Counted from the first letter of the stretch, positions 42,292 to 55,105 are shown. The stretch is 64,000 nt of DNA from Haberlea rhodopensis (GCA_907163345.1 CAJQUN010000463.1:62001-126000), one strand, 5' to 3'. Numbers and translations are program-made. Notes: generated from the letters alone by a model not told the origin.

Positions 42292-44846
42292 TGGTAGCGT
42301 TTATCGTGTACGCCCAAATTAACCCTTCTTCAGTTAATAACAAAAATATGTAGTAGTGGAAGTAGGGATCGATCTCACAGGGAAGGTAAATTTATTTTGT
42401 GTCAATTATCAAAGAACTAGTAACAATGGGGGATTTGGACTGGATTACTACTACTTAGCAAATATCAAACTAATTAACGAGTCTAACTAAAATGATTAAA
42501 ACTTATGGGATTAAAGCGATTCTTGGTTTTCAGGTAACCGTACTTTTGGAAAATTATCTTTTAGTCATCAAATCAAAACATTCGAATTCTTTCAATTATC
42601 TATCGATTGGAAATTCAATTCCTACTCATCTTATTCGTAGTCAAAGGGAAAACAGCATTCAATTCAACCCTTACCAAATCTCTAATCACCACTACAGCCG
42701 TTAATGATTAAATCAATGATAGTTTTCAAAACTAATGAGTTCGACAAATCTAATCAATAAAAACTACAGCCGTTAGAATCGATTACTCAATCGTTTCTCC
42801 TAAGAATTCAATAACACCTACAGCCGGTTAATTATTAATCTTAGTTGTTTCTTAGCAAACTATCGATTATGTTATTGAATATTAGGTGATCGGTCTAATA
42901 CACAAGCACAACAATCATGGAATTCGAATTCTGAGAAACCAATTGAAATCGAAGATTAATTCAACAATCAAACCGAATTTTCATAAAAGATTTAAATCCA
43001 AAAGTAGGTATCCCTTCAACCAAGAATCGAAGGGTTTTAGCCTAGCATAATTAAATCTAAAAGCAATAAAAATTCAATGGAAAACATTAAATAAATAAAG
43101 GAAAAGAAATTACTAATATAAATCACGATTCCGGCTTGTCAATTCCGGTTCCGTTCTTCGTCGTTCTTGAAGAAAACTTTTAAAGAAAATTAATCTAAAA
43201 TCCTAAAATATTCTAAGAGTATGAAATTATGCTTAAAATGAGGTAAAAATCGTGTATATGAGGTATGGAGGCTGATGGAGTAGGGTAAAATCCATGTGGA
43301 AAGGAAAGAAATCAAGAATTTTAATTTTCCAAAATTCTATAGGCGTAATTACGCCTGAAAGTGGCGTAGCTACGCCTGTAATGCCGTAGCGTTGGCGTAA
43401 TTACGCCTGTGAATGGCGTAATTACGCCTGTCCTCCATTTTTCTGGCGAGTTTTGTATTTTGGCCATAACTTTCACATACGAACTCCGAATTCGACGAGT
43501 CAGCTGTCCACGCGAAGATAACTCAAAGTTCTACAACTTTTATATGGGCCACATTCCCAAAACTTGGCTGGAATACATAGAAATTTGAGGAGAAAGGAGC
43601 AACATGTGTCTTTGATTCCGGTTTTTTCCTCTTTTCTTCAACTTTATTGCTTCTTTCATCATTTTAGCTTGATTTCTTCACTTTTCCCTACATTTACACA
43701 AATATACGATTAGGTAGCATATGTATCAATTTATCCATCAAAATATACCAAATCGTAGACAATTAAGCGTAATAGATGTGTCTATTTCTAGTCACATCAA
43801 ACACCCCCATACTTACTCTTTACTCGACCTCGAGTAAACAATCAAACCTACAATATTTTTGGTTGGCTCATAGGTTCATAACAAAGCAACTTGTCCTCAC
43901 TTTACTGCCTCAACAATTTTAACATGCATAATAATGAACGGCGGTGAAAAGTTAACAGTGGAACAAGTTCAATCCCTAAACATTTCGTACCCAACGAAGT
44001 AGTGAACGTGTGTGTGTGGTCATAAACAAGTGTTGTGTACAAATTATAGATTCAAAATATGCAAAGCCATAATAGTTCAAGTCATACACTAACACAAGTA
44101 TAAGCTCACTTGCACACTCTTCTCCACTATCTTAGCTACTTTGCAAACACAAATCAAGTAGGTCTTAATTAGCTTGTAGCTTGGCCTAGGTATTGGCTTA
44201 TGAAAGAAAGGGTAAGGATATTCAAACAAGAGAGTATGATGAAATGCACACTAAAAGCTTCTCTTCTTGTATGAATTTTTCAACTTTGTTCTTTTTCACA
44301 AGGTCTATTTCAACACTTTGCTTCTTTTGTGCCTTGGCTCCCCTTGGAGTCATATTTTTCATCTATTTTTCAAGGCATCCCTTTTTCTTTCATGCATTCC
44401 ATTCTTTTGACAATTAAGCTCACAAATAAACTTCAATGATTCCCAAGTGTATTTGAATGAAATACATCATACTCCCTTAAAAGGTATGGATTAAAATTAC
44501 ATATAGGCTTAAAGGGTAGGATGATAAGCTAGTCAAGAAATGTTGAATGGGGGTCTTTAGTATGCTTAGCATACTACCATTCTTTTACATTTAAGGCTCG
44601 AAATAGGTACTAGAGAATGATTTTGTTTACATGGTAGGCTTGAAAGGCTCAAACGCATCAAAGATTGCCTATATCACTTTCATGTTTGCAAGTAGTCTAG
44701 ACATACGCCTCAAAGAGCATGTAGTTAAGTTCTAGCATGTATTAGAGACTTCTTAAGACTATCACAAAATTTACACAATCTTCACTAAGTGATGCACACT
44801 TCACAAGTCATGACAATAGTGTGCTCAAAATATTCAACTACTAAGT
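42292..44846 (-). mobile_element. TRG-1 5' LTR (outer end deleted)
   Basis: Matches the 3' LTR without visible difference up to 44846, then stops about 208 bp short of the LTR start. The palindrome cluster recurs at about 43341-43430. The sequence beyond is Cop-1 leader. Confidence 0.88.
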
Positions 44847-44961
44847 TTAACATATCATTTATGTTTATACAGTTTTAATAGCATGCAATATAATTCTAAT
44901 ATGATTAAACTATTTAACCACATAAATCCGATATGAGCCTTGTACACGGCTCTGATACCAC
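44847..44961 (-). mobile_element. Cop-1 copy 1 leader (distal part) and primer binding site
   Basis: Matches 51900-51999 of copy 2. The - strand of 44948-44960 reads TGGTATCAGAGCC, a Met-tRNA primer site adjoining the LTR. About 130 bp of leader present in copy 2 is missing at the TRG-1 junction. Confidence 0.82.
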
Positions 44962-46464
44962 TGTAAGTAATCCAGGAGCATACAACGCAGCGGAATAAAA
45001 TATTATGGATTACTAACCAGCAGATCTATACATAGGATTCATATCGGATAAAGGAATAACAAGTGTCTTACCCTTGTAGCGTGTTTGAAGCAGAATCCAC
45101 GGAGCAGCACCACGTCCTACGCCTTCTCCGAGTCACTAGCAAAACTTAATGAGTTTTGCCTCAACGGTATCCACACGATCAAATCGGGTGAAGGGAAAGT
45201 TTAAGAACAAGTTGCTAGACAAGTTCTTAAACCAATACACGAAGCAAACTCGATTCAAAATCGAATGATGGCACAATACCACCAAGAACCACACGGCTAT
45301 GATGGAGGCCGAGAGTTCGAGATGGTGCGGCCGAAAGCTTCCAATATTTTAGGTTGAATGATATTAAATTGTGTCTTACAATTAATCATAATCTTTGTAT
45401 TTATATTATAAGGCTTTTAATTAAGGTTCAAGACTTTCTTAAAGTCTTATGGGCCCAAACCCATGATTTAATTAAAACCTTTTAATCACTTAATTAAGAC
45501 TCTTCTTAATTAATTAATTCATCCAATGAATTTAATTTCCCTTCTCGATTTAATCTTTTGTGCGACCCGATAGGATCTTGTAATGTTGGCAGTGACATAA
45601 AATCTCATTTTATGTCGCAAGCATTGAGCGGTATCTAGTAACACATCAATGCTACCCAAATTACAAGAATGTCAATGACTCGACATAACCTTTAGAACTT
45701 GTGATAATATTAATCATGTAACTCAATCCCTTTGTCCTTTGTGTTTAGATTGAACACGAGTCATGGAATAGTCATACTCGTATATTCAATCTTTATTTCT
45801 TGATCCCCAAGTAGAACTAGAATAAACGAATAAGCTCGATATCTCATATCGACTCATTCGAGCATGGCCATGCATTTTAGTTCTCACTTGATCAAGGGCC
45901 AAACACATCTCCTGTTATATAGGAAGGACAAATCCTATCTCGATCAGTCAACATCCCTCTATATAATTCGTAGTGTATCCAATAGTCGCCTTTATAGAAT
46001 ACCCTGTTACGGGTAACGTTTGACGATATCAAGATACATAACTCCTTATGTTGGGATCTCTGATGATCACAAGTCGTAAGGATTACATACATTATTATCA
46101 CTATGAGAATTGCATATGACGATCATATAACTATCCATGTTGCATTCTCATGGTGAGTCTGTCCAGTACATCGTTCTCTAACATGTACCCATATGTTGAT
46201 TTGATATCTCATATCAATGAACAATTCATCGATCAACACATACTAGTCTCAACGTATTATCATTATCCCTATTCATGATAATACTTGACTAGGGACATCT
46301 TTAAGAATAATACAATATTATTCTAAGGACATTAACTTATATATTAATTCACATTGCACAGTTAAAAGAATAATATATAATAATGAATTGCCATTCATAA
46401 AATCATATTACATTGTATGTCATAAACAATCATCTAATGATATGTCTTAGGGCATATCCCAACA
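44962..46464 (-). mobile_element. Cop-1 copy 1 5' LTR
   Basis: 1503 bp. On the - strand it starts TGTTGGGATATGCCC and ends GGATTACTTACA. It is inverted relative to the solo LTR at 46978-48479. Frames within it are not genes. Confidence 0.9.
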
Positions 46465-46977
46465 TTCTTGTGGTTGAACTTCACTAAGTTCTATTTGTCT
46501 CCCACTGGTTTTTCTAGAAATAAATTGTCTTTCAAGAAAGACAACAGTCCGAGCAACAACTACTTTGTTCTCGGTGGGATAATAGAAATAGTATCCTTTT
46601 GTTTCCTTAGGATACCCCACAAATAAACACTTATCAGATTTGGGTCCAAGTTTGTTAGTGGCGTGACGTCTAACGAAAGCCTCACAACCCCAAATCTTCA
46701 TAAAAGACATACTAGGACGCTTCCCAGTCCATATCTCATATGGTGTCTTTTCCACTGATTTAGATGGAACACGGTTCAGTATGAATATTGCTGTTTCTAA
46801 AGCATGTCCCCAAAAGGATATCGGAAGATCTACATGACTCATCATTGATCTAACCATGTCCAACAAGGTTCGATTTCTCCTCTCGGATACACCATTCCAT
46901 TGTGGAGTATACGGAGGAGTGAGTTGTGGGACTATCCCACACTCCTTTAGATAGTCATGAAACTCTTGGCTTAAGTT
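46465..46977 (-). pseudogene. Cop-1 copy 2: C-terminal integrase fragment
   Basis: The frame includes SHVDLPISFWGHALETAI and KTPYEIWTGKRPSMSFMKIW, the end of copia integrase and the linker to reverse transcriptase. It continues the integrase cut at 48480 by the solo LTR and ends where Cop-1 copy 1 begins. The base missing or added in copy 1 can be judged against this segment, which lacks the extra base. Confidence 0.82.
46973..46977. repeat. Target-site duplication AAGTT, left copy
   Basis: Pairs with AAGTA at 48480-48484. Cop-1 copy 1 has CTTAAGTATTC at this place, so AAGTA is the original and the left copy has one change. Confidence 0.8.
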
Positions 46978-48479
46978 TGATGGGATATGCCCTAAGACAA
47001 GTCATTAGATGATTGTATTGACATACAATGTTTATGATTTTATGAATGGCAATTCATTATTATATATTATTCTTTTAACTATGCAATGTGAATTAATATA
47101 TATGTTAATGTCCTTAGAATAATATTGTATTATTCTGAAAGATGTCCCTAGTCAAGTATTATCATGAATAGGGATAATGATAATACATAGAGACTAGTAT
47201 GTGTTGATTGATGAATTGTTCATTGATATGAGATATCAAATCAACACATGGGTACATGTTAGAGAACGATGTACTGGATAGACCCACCATGAGAATGCAA
47301 CATGGATAGTTATATGATCGTCATATGCAATTCTCATAGTGATAATAATGTATGTAATCCTTACGACTTGTGATCATCAGAGATCCCAACATAAGGAGTT
47401 ATGTATCTTGATATTGTCAAACGTTACCCGTAACAGGGTAAACTATAAAGGCGACTATTGGATACACTACGAATTATGTAGAGGGATGTTGACTGATCGA
47501 GATAGGATTTGTCCCTCCTTTATAACAGGAGATGTGTTTGGCCCTTGATCAAGTGAGAACTAAAATGCAAGGCCATGCTCGAATGAGTCGATATGAGATA
47601 TCGAGCTTATTCGTTTATTCTAGTTCTACTTGGGGATCAAGAAATAAAGATTGAATATACGAGTATGACTATTCCATGACTCGTGTTCAATCTAAACACA
47701 AAGGACAAAGGGATTAAGTTACATGGTTAATATTATCACAAGTTCTAAAGGTTATGTCGAGTCATTGACATTCTTGTAATTTGGGTAGCCTTGATGTGTT
47801 GCTAGACACCGCTCTTTGCTTGTAACGTAAAATGAGATTTTATGTCACTGCCAACATTACAAGATCCTATCGCACAAAAGATTAAATCGAGAAGGGAAAT
47901 TAAATTCATGGGATGAATTAAATAATTAAGAGGAGTCTTAATTAATAATTATAAGGATTAAATTAAAATCATGGGCTTAAGCCCATGAGGCCTTTAATTA
48001 AATCATATATAATTTGATTACATGGTGATTAATTAGATTAACACTTAATATCAAAACCTAGCCACCAAGACAAGGAGCTCTCGGCCACCTTGTTGGAGAA
48101 GCTCTCGGCCGCCATCCTTCTTGCTTCACTCCTTCTTTGTAGTCGACGTGAGGTAGAGTGAGTTGAGCGCCATCCTTTCGATTGTGAATCGAGAGTGTTT
48201 CTTGTATCGGTTTAAGAACAAATCTAGCACTTTGTTCTTAAACTTTTCCTTTTCGATTTGATCGTGTGGATACCGTTGAGGCAAAACTTGTTAAGTTTTC
48301 GCTAGTGACTCGGAGGAGGCGTTGGACGTGGTGATGCTCCGTGGAATCTGCTCAAACGCGCTACAAGGGTGAGAACTTTATTCCTTTATCCGATATGAAC
48401 AACCTATGTATAGATCCGCGGTTAAAGTAATCCAAATTTTTAAATTCCGCTGCGTTCCATGATTGTTGGATTACTTACA
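46978..48479 (+). mobile_element. Cop-1 solo LTR inside Cop-1 copy 2 integrase
   Basis: 1502 bp, TGATGGGATATGCCC...GGATTACTTACA, with a 5-bp target duplication (one mismatch). The second base pair of the LTR start is changed (TGAT for TGTT). It is in the opposite orientation to its host element and to the LTR at 44962-46464. The element family has therefore inserted into its own copy and then lost its interior. Confidence 0.92.
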
Positions 48480-49642
48480 AAGTATTCACCTCCTCGATCT
48501 GATCGAAGGATTTTGATACTTTTGCCAAGTTGGTTTTGTACTTCATTCTTGAAATCTTTGAACTTTTCAAAGGTTTCATGCTTATGCTTCATTAGGTACA
48601 CATACCCATATCTACTGAGGTCATCAGTAAATGTAACGAAGTATTGAAAACCACCTCTAGCTTGTGTACTTATTGGTCCACATACATCACTATGTATTAG
48701 TCCCAATAAGACATTTGCCCTTTCAACATGTCCCTTGAAAGGGGATTTAGTCATCTTGCCTAGTAAACAAGATTCACATGTTTCATATGATTCAAAATCA
48801 AATGAATCCAATACTCCATCCTTATGAAGTTTTGATATGCGGTTCTCGTTTATGTGGCCCAAGCGACAATGCTAGAGATAAATTGGATTTCAATCATTAT
48901 TTTTAATCCTTTTAGTATTTATGTTATAGACAGGCATATCAAGATTTAATACATAAAGACCATTAATCATTTGTGCACTAGCATAAAACATATCATTTAA
49001 ATAAATGGAACAACAATTGTTCTTTATAATAAATGAATATCCAAACTTGTCCAAACAAGAAATAGAGATAATGTTTTTGGTAATAGATGGCACAAAATAA
49101 CAGTCTTTCAAAAACAACGATAAACCAGAAGGTAAAGCTAAACAATAATCTCCTATAGCTAATGCAGCAACTCTTGCTCCATTTCCAACTCGGAGATCAA
49201 CTTCACCTTTCGCCAACGTCCTACTCCTTTTGAGATCCTGCACATTTACACAAATGTGAGATCCACATCCAGTATCTAATACCCATGATGAAGAAGTAGA
49301 TAAATTGACTTCTATAACAAAAATACCTGAAGTGGAAGTCACACTTCCCTTTGTCTTCTTAAGATCTTCCAGATATACTTTGCAGTTCCTTTTCCAATGA
49401 CCGGTCTCACCGCAATGGAAACAGTTCCCCTCTTTTGCCACTCCTCCCTTTGGCTTTAGTGCAGAAGCATGTCGTTTAGACTTAACAAGAACCTTCTTGT
49501 TCTTCTTGAAGCTCTTAGCTTTAGTCTTTCCTTGGCTCTTATTCACAATAAGAACATTTGTAGGCTTAGACTTCTTGCTATTTGCTTCAAAAGTTCTAAG
49601 CATGCCAAGTAACTGTGGTAGAGTCTTTTCAATTTCAATCAT
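48480..49642 (-). pseudogene. Cop-1 copy 2: zinc knuckle, protease and integrase (broken)
   Basis: Frame 49642-48890 has the zinc knuckle CFHCGETGHWKRNC and protease motif WVLDTGCGSHICVN. Two in-frame stops follow between 48863 and 48889 (a Cys and a Trp codon of copy 1 changed to TGA and TAG). The frame then continues with LGHINENRISKLHKDG, CESCLLGK and the integrase residues in HSDVCGP and RSDRGGEY up to the solo LTR junction. The third catalytic residue would lie beyond the insertion. Confidence 0.87.
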
Positions 49643-50184
49643 ATTGTAATTAAGACAAATTGACTGAAGCTTTCAGGCAACGATTGCAAGATCACGTCAG
49701 TGGCCAACTCTTGGTCCAAAGGAAAACCCAGCTTCTCCAGATTCTCAATATACCCAATCATCTTGAGCACATGAGTTCCAACTATGCTTCCTTCTACCAT
49801 TCTACACTGGAATAACGCTTTAGAGACGTCATACCTCTCTTGTCTTGCTTGTTGTTGGTACAATTGCTTTAGGTGCTCGATCATATCAAACGCCTCCATT
49901 TCCTCATGTTGCTTCTGAAGCTCAGAGTTCATGGTGGCAAGCGTAAGGCACCCAACATCAAGTGCGTCATTTTGATGCTTCTTGTAAGCATCTTTATCGG
50001 CCTTAGCAGCCGTCAGGGGAGGTTCCTCAGCAGGTAAGGGTTCCTCTAGGACATATTGCTTATTTTCTTGTTTGAGGACTATCCTCAAGTTCCTATACCA
50101 GTCTAGGAAATTTGTCCCATTTAATTTGTCCTTCTCAAGGACCGATCGCTGTGATAATGTGTTTGTTACGTTGTTAGTTTCCAT
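49639..50184 (-). pseudogene. Cop-1 copy 2: gag N-terminal part
   Basis: ATG at 50184 (METNNVTNTLSQRSVL), UBN2-type gag with LNGTNFLDWYRNLRIVL, ending after SQFVL because one base is missing relative to copy 1 (near 49645). The frame then moves to the segment open from 49642. Confidence 0.87.
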
Positions 50185-51999
50185 GGATATCTACAATATA
50201 AATATGCAAAATAAGTTTATGATTTAATCATTTAATATGGTCTTATATTAAATGACACTCCCACTATTTTGTTCAAAATTATCAACCCTCGAAACCTTTA
50301 GTGGGCCAAGATCCATATTTCACCTAATCTTGAGTTAGCTTTGGCTAATCGCCCAAGACTCGGTTATTTAGGTAGACAACACTTTGTCAATTACATCACA
50401 TGTAATTCTTGGATAGTTGGACTAACATTGCTTTGTTCAAATTCATCAAATGAATTATTATCCAACCCCATGCCTCTAGGTTCCCAATCCTATTGAGATA
50501 ACACTAGTTAAGTCGAAACCAATTTAAAATAACACGGATATCACTATTATCCTTTCGCGCCTTACTAAGATTGTCACGGTGCTTTGCTTTGGCAAACCCA
50601 CACATGTTCAATCGAATTCTTGACGAGTATTTTAATTTTGGAAGGCATCTAAAACTTAATATTTAGATGGATTTATTGATCTCATGATTTTATTATTGAT
50701 AATTTAAAATATGTCCACTACATATACGCATATACATATCTACATATATGTATAATAAAATTATCAATCTAAAACATTAGATAAATCATGCATCACATAC
50801 ATAAATTAAACGTGACATGTTTATAGCCCCTACTAGCGATTTTCTCAAGCCAATGAGAAAATCCTAAGAGTCAACCTAAGGTAATTGCATAAGCACCTTC
50901 CTTTGGCTCCAAATAGTGAATGGTCTCCTCACCCCGGCACCATACTCCATCTTCATTGATCACCATCAATAAATAAACTATACTATATAACATTTACAAA
51001 TATAGAGAATTCCTCGATTCACATTCGAGGGGAACATAGGGGAGAGATAACATTTTGAGAAAAATAGAGAAGGCACGACTCGCAGGTCGTATTATATTAC
51101 AAACATTCACAAATCCTATCTAATAGGTCAAAGGGCTATAACCATGCACCATGCTCAAACTACACATATAACATGCTATAATAATTTAATTAATTAAATT
51201 CTAAACATTTTAAAATTTAATTCTAATTAAAACTGTAAAATAAAATTTTGAAAATTTATCGTACGCTCGGGACATCACATGCCACGAACTTATGCGACTA
51301 AACCACGAACCACCATGGTTCGAACCAACTAACCACGCACGGCTGGACCAATCATGGGCCTAGGGTTCCAAACCCTAGCCCAAGCCACGGTCCTCACATG
51401 CATGAGCCATGCGGCGGCCGCATACACATCGAACCATGGGTCCTAACCTTAATCCTTCGCACCGGCTTTCTTGATATCTATCGAGCCAAAAGGTTCCAAA
51501 CCAGCCATGAGTCATGGTCCCAACCATGTTCGATCCATGAGCGGCGGGGGCTTGACCATCTCGAGCCACGGGTTCCAAAAACCCTAGCCCTCATGTGGTC
51601 TCACACGCCATATTTCATGAACCCTTGAACATGTTCGGACCATCATGTGCCAATATAGACTTTATCGAGCCAAAAGGGTTCTAAACCCGAATTGGTGCGG
51701 CGGCTCAGCCCATGCTCGAGCCAAGGGTCCGAACCCTAGCTCACTAAGCTGCGGCCGAGGGGTGAAGGTATGTAGTGGCCGAAACTTTGAGCCATAATTC
51801 GATTTTGCGCCTTCACGTATCGTATACAATAAAACGTCAATTATATCAAATATAATTTTATGATAATTTCACAAACTCGATTTATTTCATATCATATATG
51901 AATTATACAGTTTTAATAGCATGCAATACAAATCTAAATATGATTAAAAAATTAACCACATAAATCCGATATGATCTTTGAACCTGGCTCTGATACCAC
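50185..51999 (-). mobile_element. Cop-1 copy 2 leader and primer binding site
   Basis: A 1.8-kb untranslated leader, unusually long, with one CTAGGGTTCCAAACCCTAG near-palindrome (51360-51378) and other GGTTCNAACC motifs. The - strand of 51986-51998 reads TGGTATCAGAGCC, the Met-tRNA primer site. I see no gene in it. Confidence 0.8.
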
Positions 52000-53172
52000 T
52001 GTAAGTAATCCAACAAGCATACAACGCAGCGGAATTTAAAATTTTGGATTACTAGAACCGCAGATCTATACAAAGTTTTCATATCGGATAAAGGATCATA
52101 AGAGTCTCACCCTTGTAGCGTGTTTGAGCAGATTCCACGAAGCACCACGTCCAACGAACTCCGAGTCACGAGCAACACCTCCAAGGTCTTGCCTCAACGG
52201 TATCCACACGATCAAATCGAACAAAGGGGTTTCAAGAACAAATTGCTAGATTTGTTCTTAAACCTTAACAAGAGCCACACACGATTCTAAATTGCACAAC
52301 GTTGGCCTAAATCTCGAAGAACCAAGCAACGGCGGCCGTGAGCTTTGAGAGTCAAAGTGGCCGTGTGGTTCAAGAGCTTTGTAACGGCCGAGAGCTTCAC
52401 AAGCAAGGTGGCTAGGTTTTGATATGTGAATTCTATATTAACAATTAATCAAAACCTTGTATTTATATTATAAGACTTTAATTAAGTTTCAAGACTTTCT
52501 TAAAGTCTCATGGGCCCAAACCCATGATTTAATTAAATCCTTATAATTATATAATTAAGACTCTTCTTAATTATTTAATTCATCCCATGAATTTAATTCC
52601 CTTTATCGATTTAATCTTTTGTGCGACCCGATAGGATCTTGTAATGTTGGCAGTGACATAAAATCTCATTTTACGTCACAAGCAATGAGCGGTATCTACC
52701 AACACATCAAGCTAACCAAATTACAAGAATGTCAATGACTCGACATAACCTAAGAACTTGTGATACATGTAACTTAATCCCTTTGTCCTTTGTGTTTAGA
52801 TTGAACACGAGTCATGGAATAGTCATACTCGTATATTCAATCTTTATTTCTTGATCCCCAAGTAGAACTAGAATAAACGAATAAGCTCGATATCACATAT
52901 CGACTCATTCGAGCACGGCCATGCATTTTAGTCTTACTTGATCAAGGGCCCAAACACTTCTCCTGTTATATAGGAGGGACAAATCCTATCTCGATCAATC
53001 AACATCCCTCTACATAATACGTAGTGTATCCAATAGTCGCCTTTATAGTTTACCCTGTTACAGGTAACGTTTGACAATATCAAGATACATAACTCCTTAT
53101 GTTGGGATCTCTGATGATCTCAAGTCGTAAGGATTACATACATTATTATCACAATGAGAATTGCTATGACAC
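52000..53172 (-). mobile_element. Cop-1 copy 2 5' LTR (interrupted)
   Basis: Matches the last 1.17 kb of the 44962-46464 LTR, then stops at a LARD-1 LTR start (TGTGATGACC at 53173). The remainder probably lies outside the window to the right. Confidence 0.86.
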
Positions 53173-55105
53173 TGTGATGACCAGGGATTATAGATGTTAA
53201 TCCCAGAGTGTTAATAACCCCTAAAGTTGTTCTTACGAGGCGATTTGGAGTTTAATCGCGGTGTTGGGCCTTCTGGGCTCGTCTATTTGAGTAGTTGGGA
53301 TCGTTGGATCCCGAGGTTGAGATTGTATTCTCATTACGGTGTAAAACCTAAGAGTTGGGTTTTTGATGTGTCTCGGGAAGTGGGGTGCTTTGTGTGGGCA
53401 CCGGTAGTGGGTTTTGGAGTTAGAGAGAGAGTTTTTGGAAACAGATGATTTTTAATGAATCATGATGTATTTGTGGGGCTATTAGTTTTTCGGGGTATTT
53501 TTGCTATAAATACCAGTTGAACCCGAGATTTTAATTCTAAAAATCATTTCAGCTCCACCTTGCCGTCACTCTCTCTCCCCGCATTCTGCCCTTCCCGATT
53601 TTTCCCCAACCCTCGCCGCTAAAACGCCCCGCCCGCCGCCGTCTGGCCACCATCCGGTGCGTCCGGACCGCCGTTGGCTTCGTCTCGTCCAGGCGCAGCT
53701 TTCCACACCAACAATTTGAAGTTTCGTCGCGTTTTACGTTCGGATTTTGCAGAAAAGCGCACAGACCCAATTTCTAGGGTTCTTTGATTTTCGATCGATT
53801 TCCTTCCGATTTTCGATTGGGTAACCTTCCTTACCCCTTTTTCGTTATTCTCATGTATTTCCCTGCCATTTTTGGTGATGTTGGTTCGAATTAATACCCT
53901 AATTTCGTGAGGGTTTAGGTTCGAATTTGGGGGTTTTGGCAGGGGGGTGGTGATTCTTGTTGTTGATCGTTTATTACATATTTTAGATGAATTATGGTGC
54001 TTGGTTGGGTTCGAATTGTGATGATAGGGTTCGAAAAATTGAAGGGTGTTCTTGAACAATTTTTGATAATGTCTCATTCGATTTCCCTCCCTGCATGTGC
54101 CCTGCCCCGGGTCTTTTAAATGGTTAATTGTCGTGTGTTGGCAATATTTTTGTATAAAGGTTATAGGTGTGCTTGAGCATGGGTTGCATGTTCGTAAATA
54201 ATTGTGAATTATTTATCGTGTTAGCACATCATTCCTCGGGGCATGGAACTCGAGCAAGGTTTGGCTCGGACTTCGGAGATTTAAGGTACGTGCGACGTAC
54301 GAGCATTACTTTATATGAGAGCATTTGTGAAATGCATAATGTATTTTGATTTCATTAGATGGTTGTGCGTATGGTTATATATATATGTGTTGATATAGCT
54401 ATGGAACGACCAAATCTTGATATCGCCGCCACAAGCGTGCGTGACATTAGAGTAGGATAACTCTTACAAGGTATATGGGGTACTGGATGTATATGACCAT
54501 TGTAGGGCATTGAGATGCCTGAGAATGATCGTGGAATCATGTATTCATTATAAGACATGCGAGATGTCTAAGTATAATGGAGAATTGGTAAAATAAATGC
54601 TAGGCATTTGAGCTATCAGTGATTGATAGCGAGGTTGAGAAATCAGTATTTGTTATTGAGATATCCATACTTGCCTGTATAATGAATTTGGAATCACTAT
54701 ATATTGATATTTGAGAATTAGGCATGCGATGAGTTAAATCAATGTGTTGATTTACTGATTTTTGAGATTTGATGAGTTTGATGATTATGAGAACAGGGAC
54801 AGTACATGGAATCCCGGATGAGGACGTTGCCATCCATGGAGTATCATTTAAAATTCATTAGTATTTACTTTTGTTCTAAATTATGAATTTCATTATTGTG
54901 ATTATGGGATTTTGTATATTGGTATGCTCACCCCGTTGGGGGCTGTCTCTGTTGGGGCAGGTGAACAGGTACATCGATGGCTTTGGAGTTGAGCTCGAGC
55001 TGTTGATTGGATTTACTCCCAGGATCGTGGTACCAGGGCTTGATGGAGCACGGTATCGTATAGGGTACTTATATACACCCGAGGGTTATATACACATTTA
55101 TGATG
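53173..55105 (+). mobile_element. LARD-1 LTR, copy D (interrupted by Gyp-B)
   Basis: Starts TGTGATGACC with no element interior on the left, so it is a 5' or solo LTR. It has the TATA box (53505), GC-rich leader, donor-like AAG|GTACGT (54285/54286) and conserved frame. It stops at 55105 in ...TTTATGATG, where other copies continue CTCGCATGTGAG. Gyp-B begins exactly there. Confidence 0.88.
53505..53512 (+). promoter_or_regulatory. TATA box in LARD-1 LTR (copy D)
   Basis: TATAAATA in the conserved GCTATAAATACCAG context, followed by CTCTCTC and a GC-rich leader. Confidence 0.6.

Larger units (their letters stand above)
36850..44846 (-). mobile_element. TRG-1: gag-protease-only LTR retrotransposon (Athila/Tat-type gag)
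   Basis: On the - strand: 5' LTR (44846-42292, its first 200 bp missing), primer site for tRNA-Asp, gag, protease, short tail, polypurine tract (about 39614-39630), 3' LTR (39613-36850). LTR ends are TGGT...ACCA. The interior is only about 2.7 kb and holds no polymerase, RNase H or integrase. This fits the terminal-repeat-with-GAG (TR-GAG) class of plant non-autonomous elements. It sits inside the Cop-1 copy 1 leader; at the right junction both LTR and leader bases are missing, so no target duplication can be read. Confidence 0.88.
32676..46464 (-). mobile_element. Cop-1 copy 1: Ty1/copia element, 3' part lost, split by TRG-1
   Basis: Read right to left: 5' LTR (46464-44962), primer site, leader (split by TRG-1), gag, protease, integrase and the start of reverse transcriptase. 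Integrase before reverse transcriptase defines Ty1/copia. The rest of pol and the 3' LTR are gone because a LARD-1 copy abuts it at 32675. Its 5' LTR starts inside the pol of Cop-1 copy 2, so copy 1 inserted into copy 2. Confidence 0.88.
46465..53172 (-). mobile_element. Cop-1 copy 2: older Ty1/copia element, split and truncated
   Basis: Read right to left: 5' LTR (53172-52000, cut by a LARD-1 LTR), primer site, leader, gag, protease, integrase with a solo LTR inserted, then truncation at 46465, where copy 1 starts. Its remaining pol should have continued to the left of copy 1, but that region is lost. Confidence 0.86.

Noticed and set aside
53227..53448. Possible host gene: a frame conserved at 1027-1224, 13911-13708 and 53227-53448
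   Set aside because: It lies at the start of the LARD-1 LTR in each case and is broken in copy C, so its conservation is explained by the LTR being repeated.
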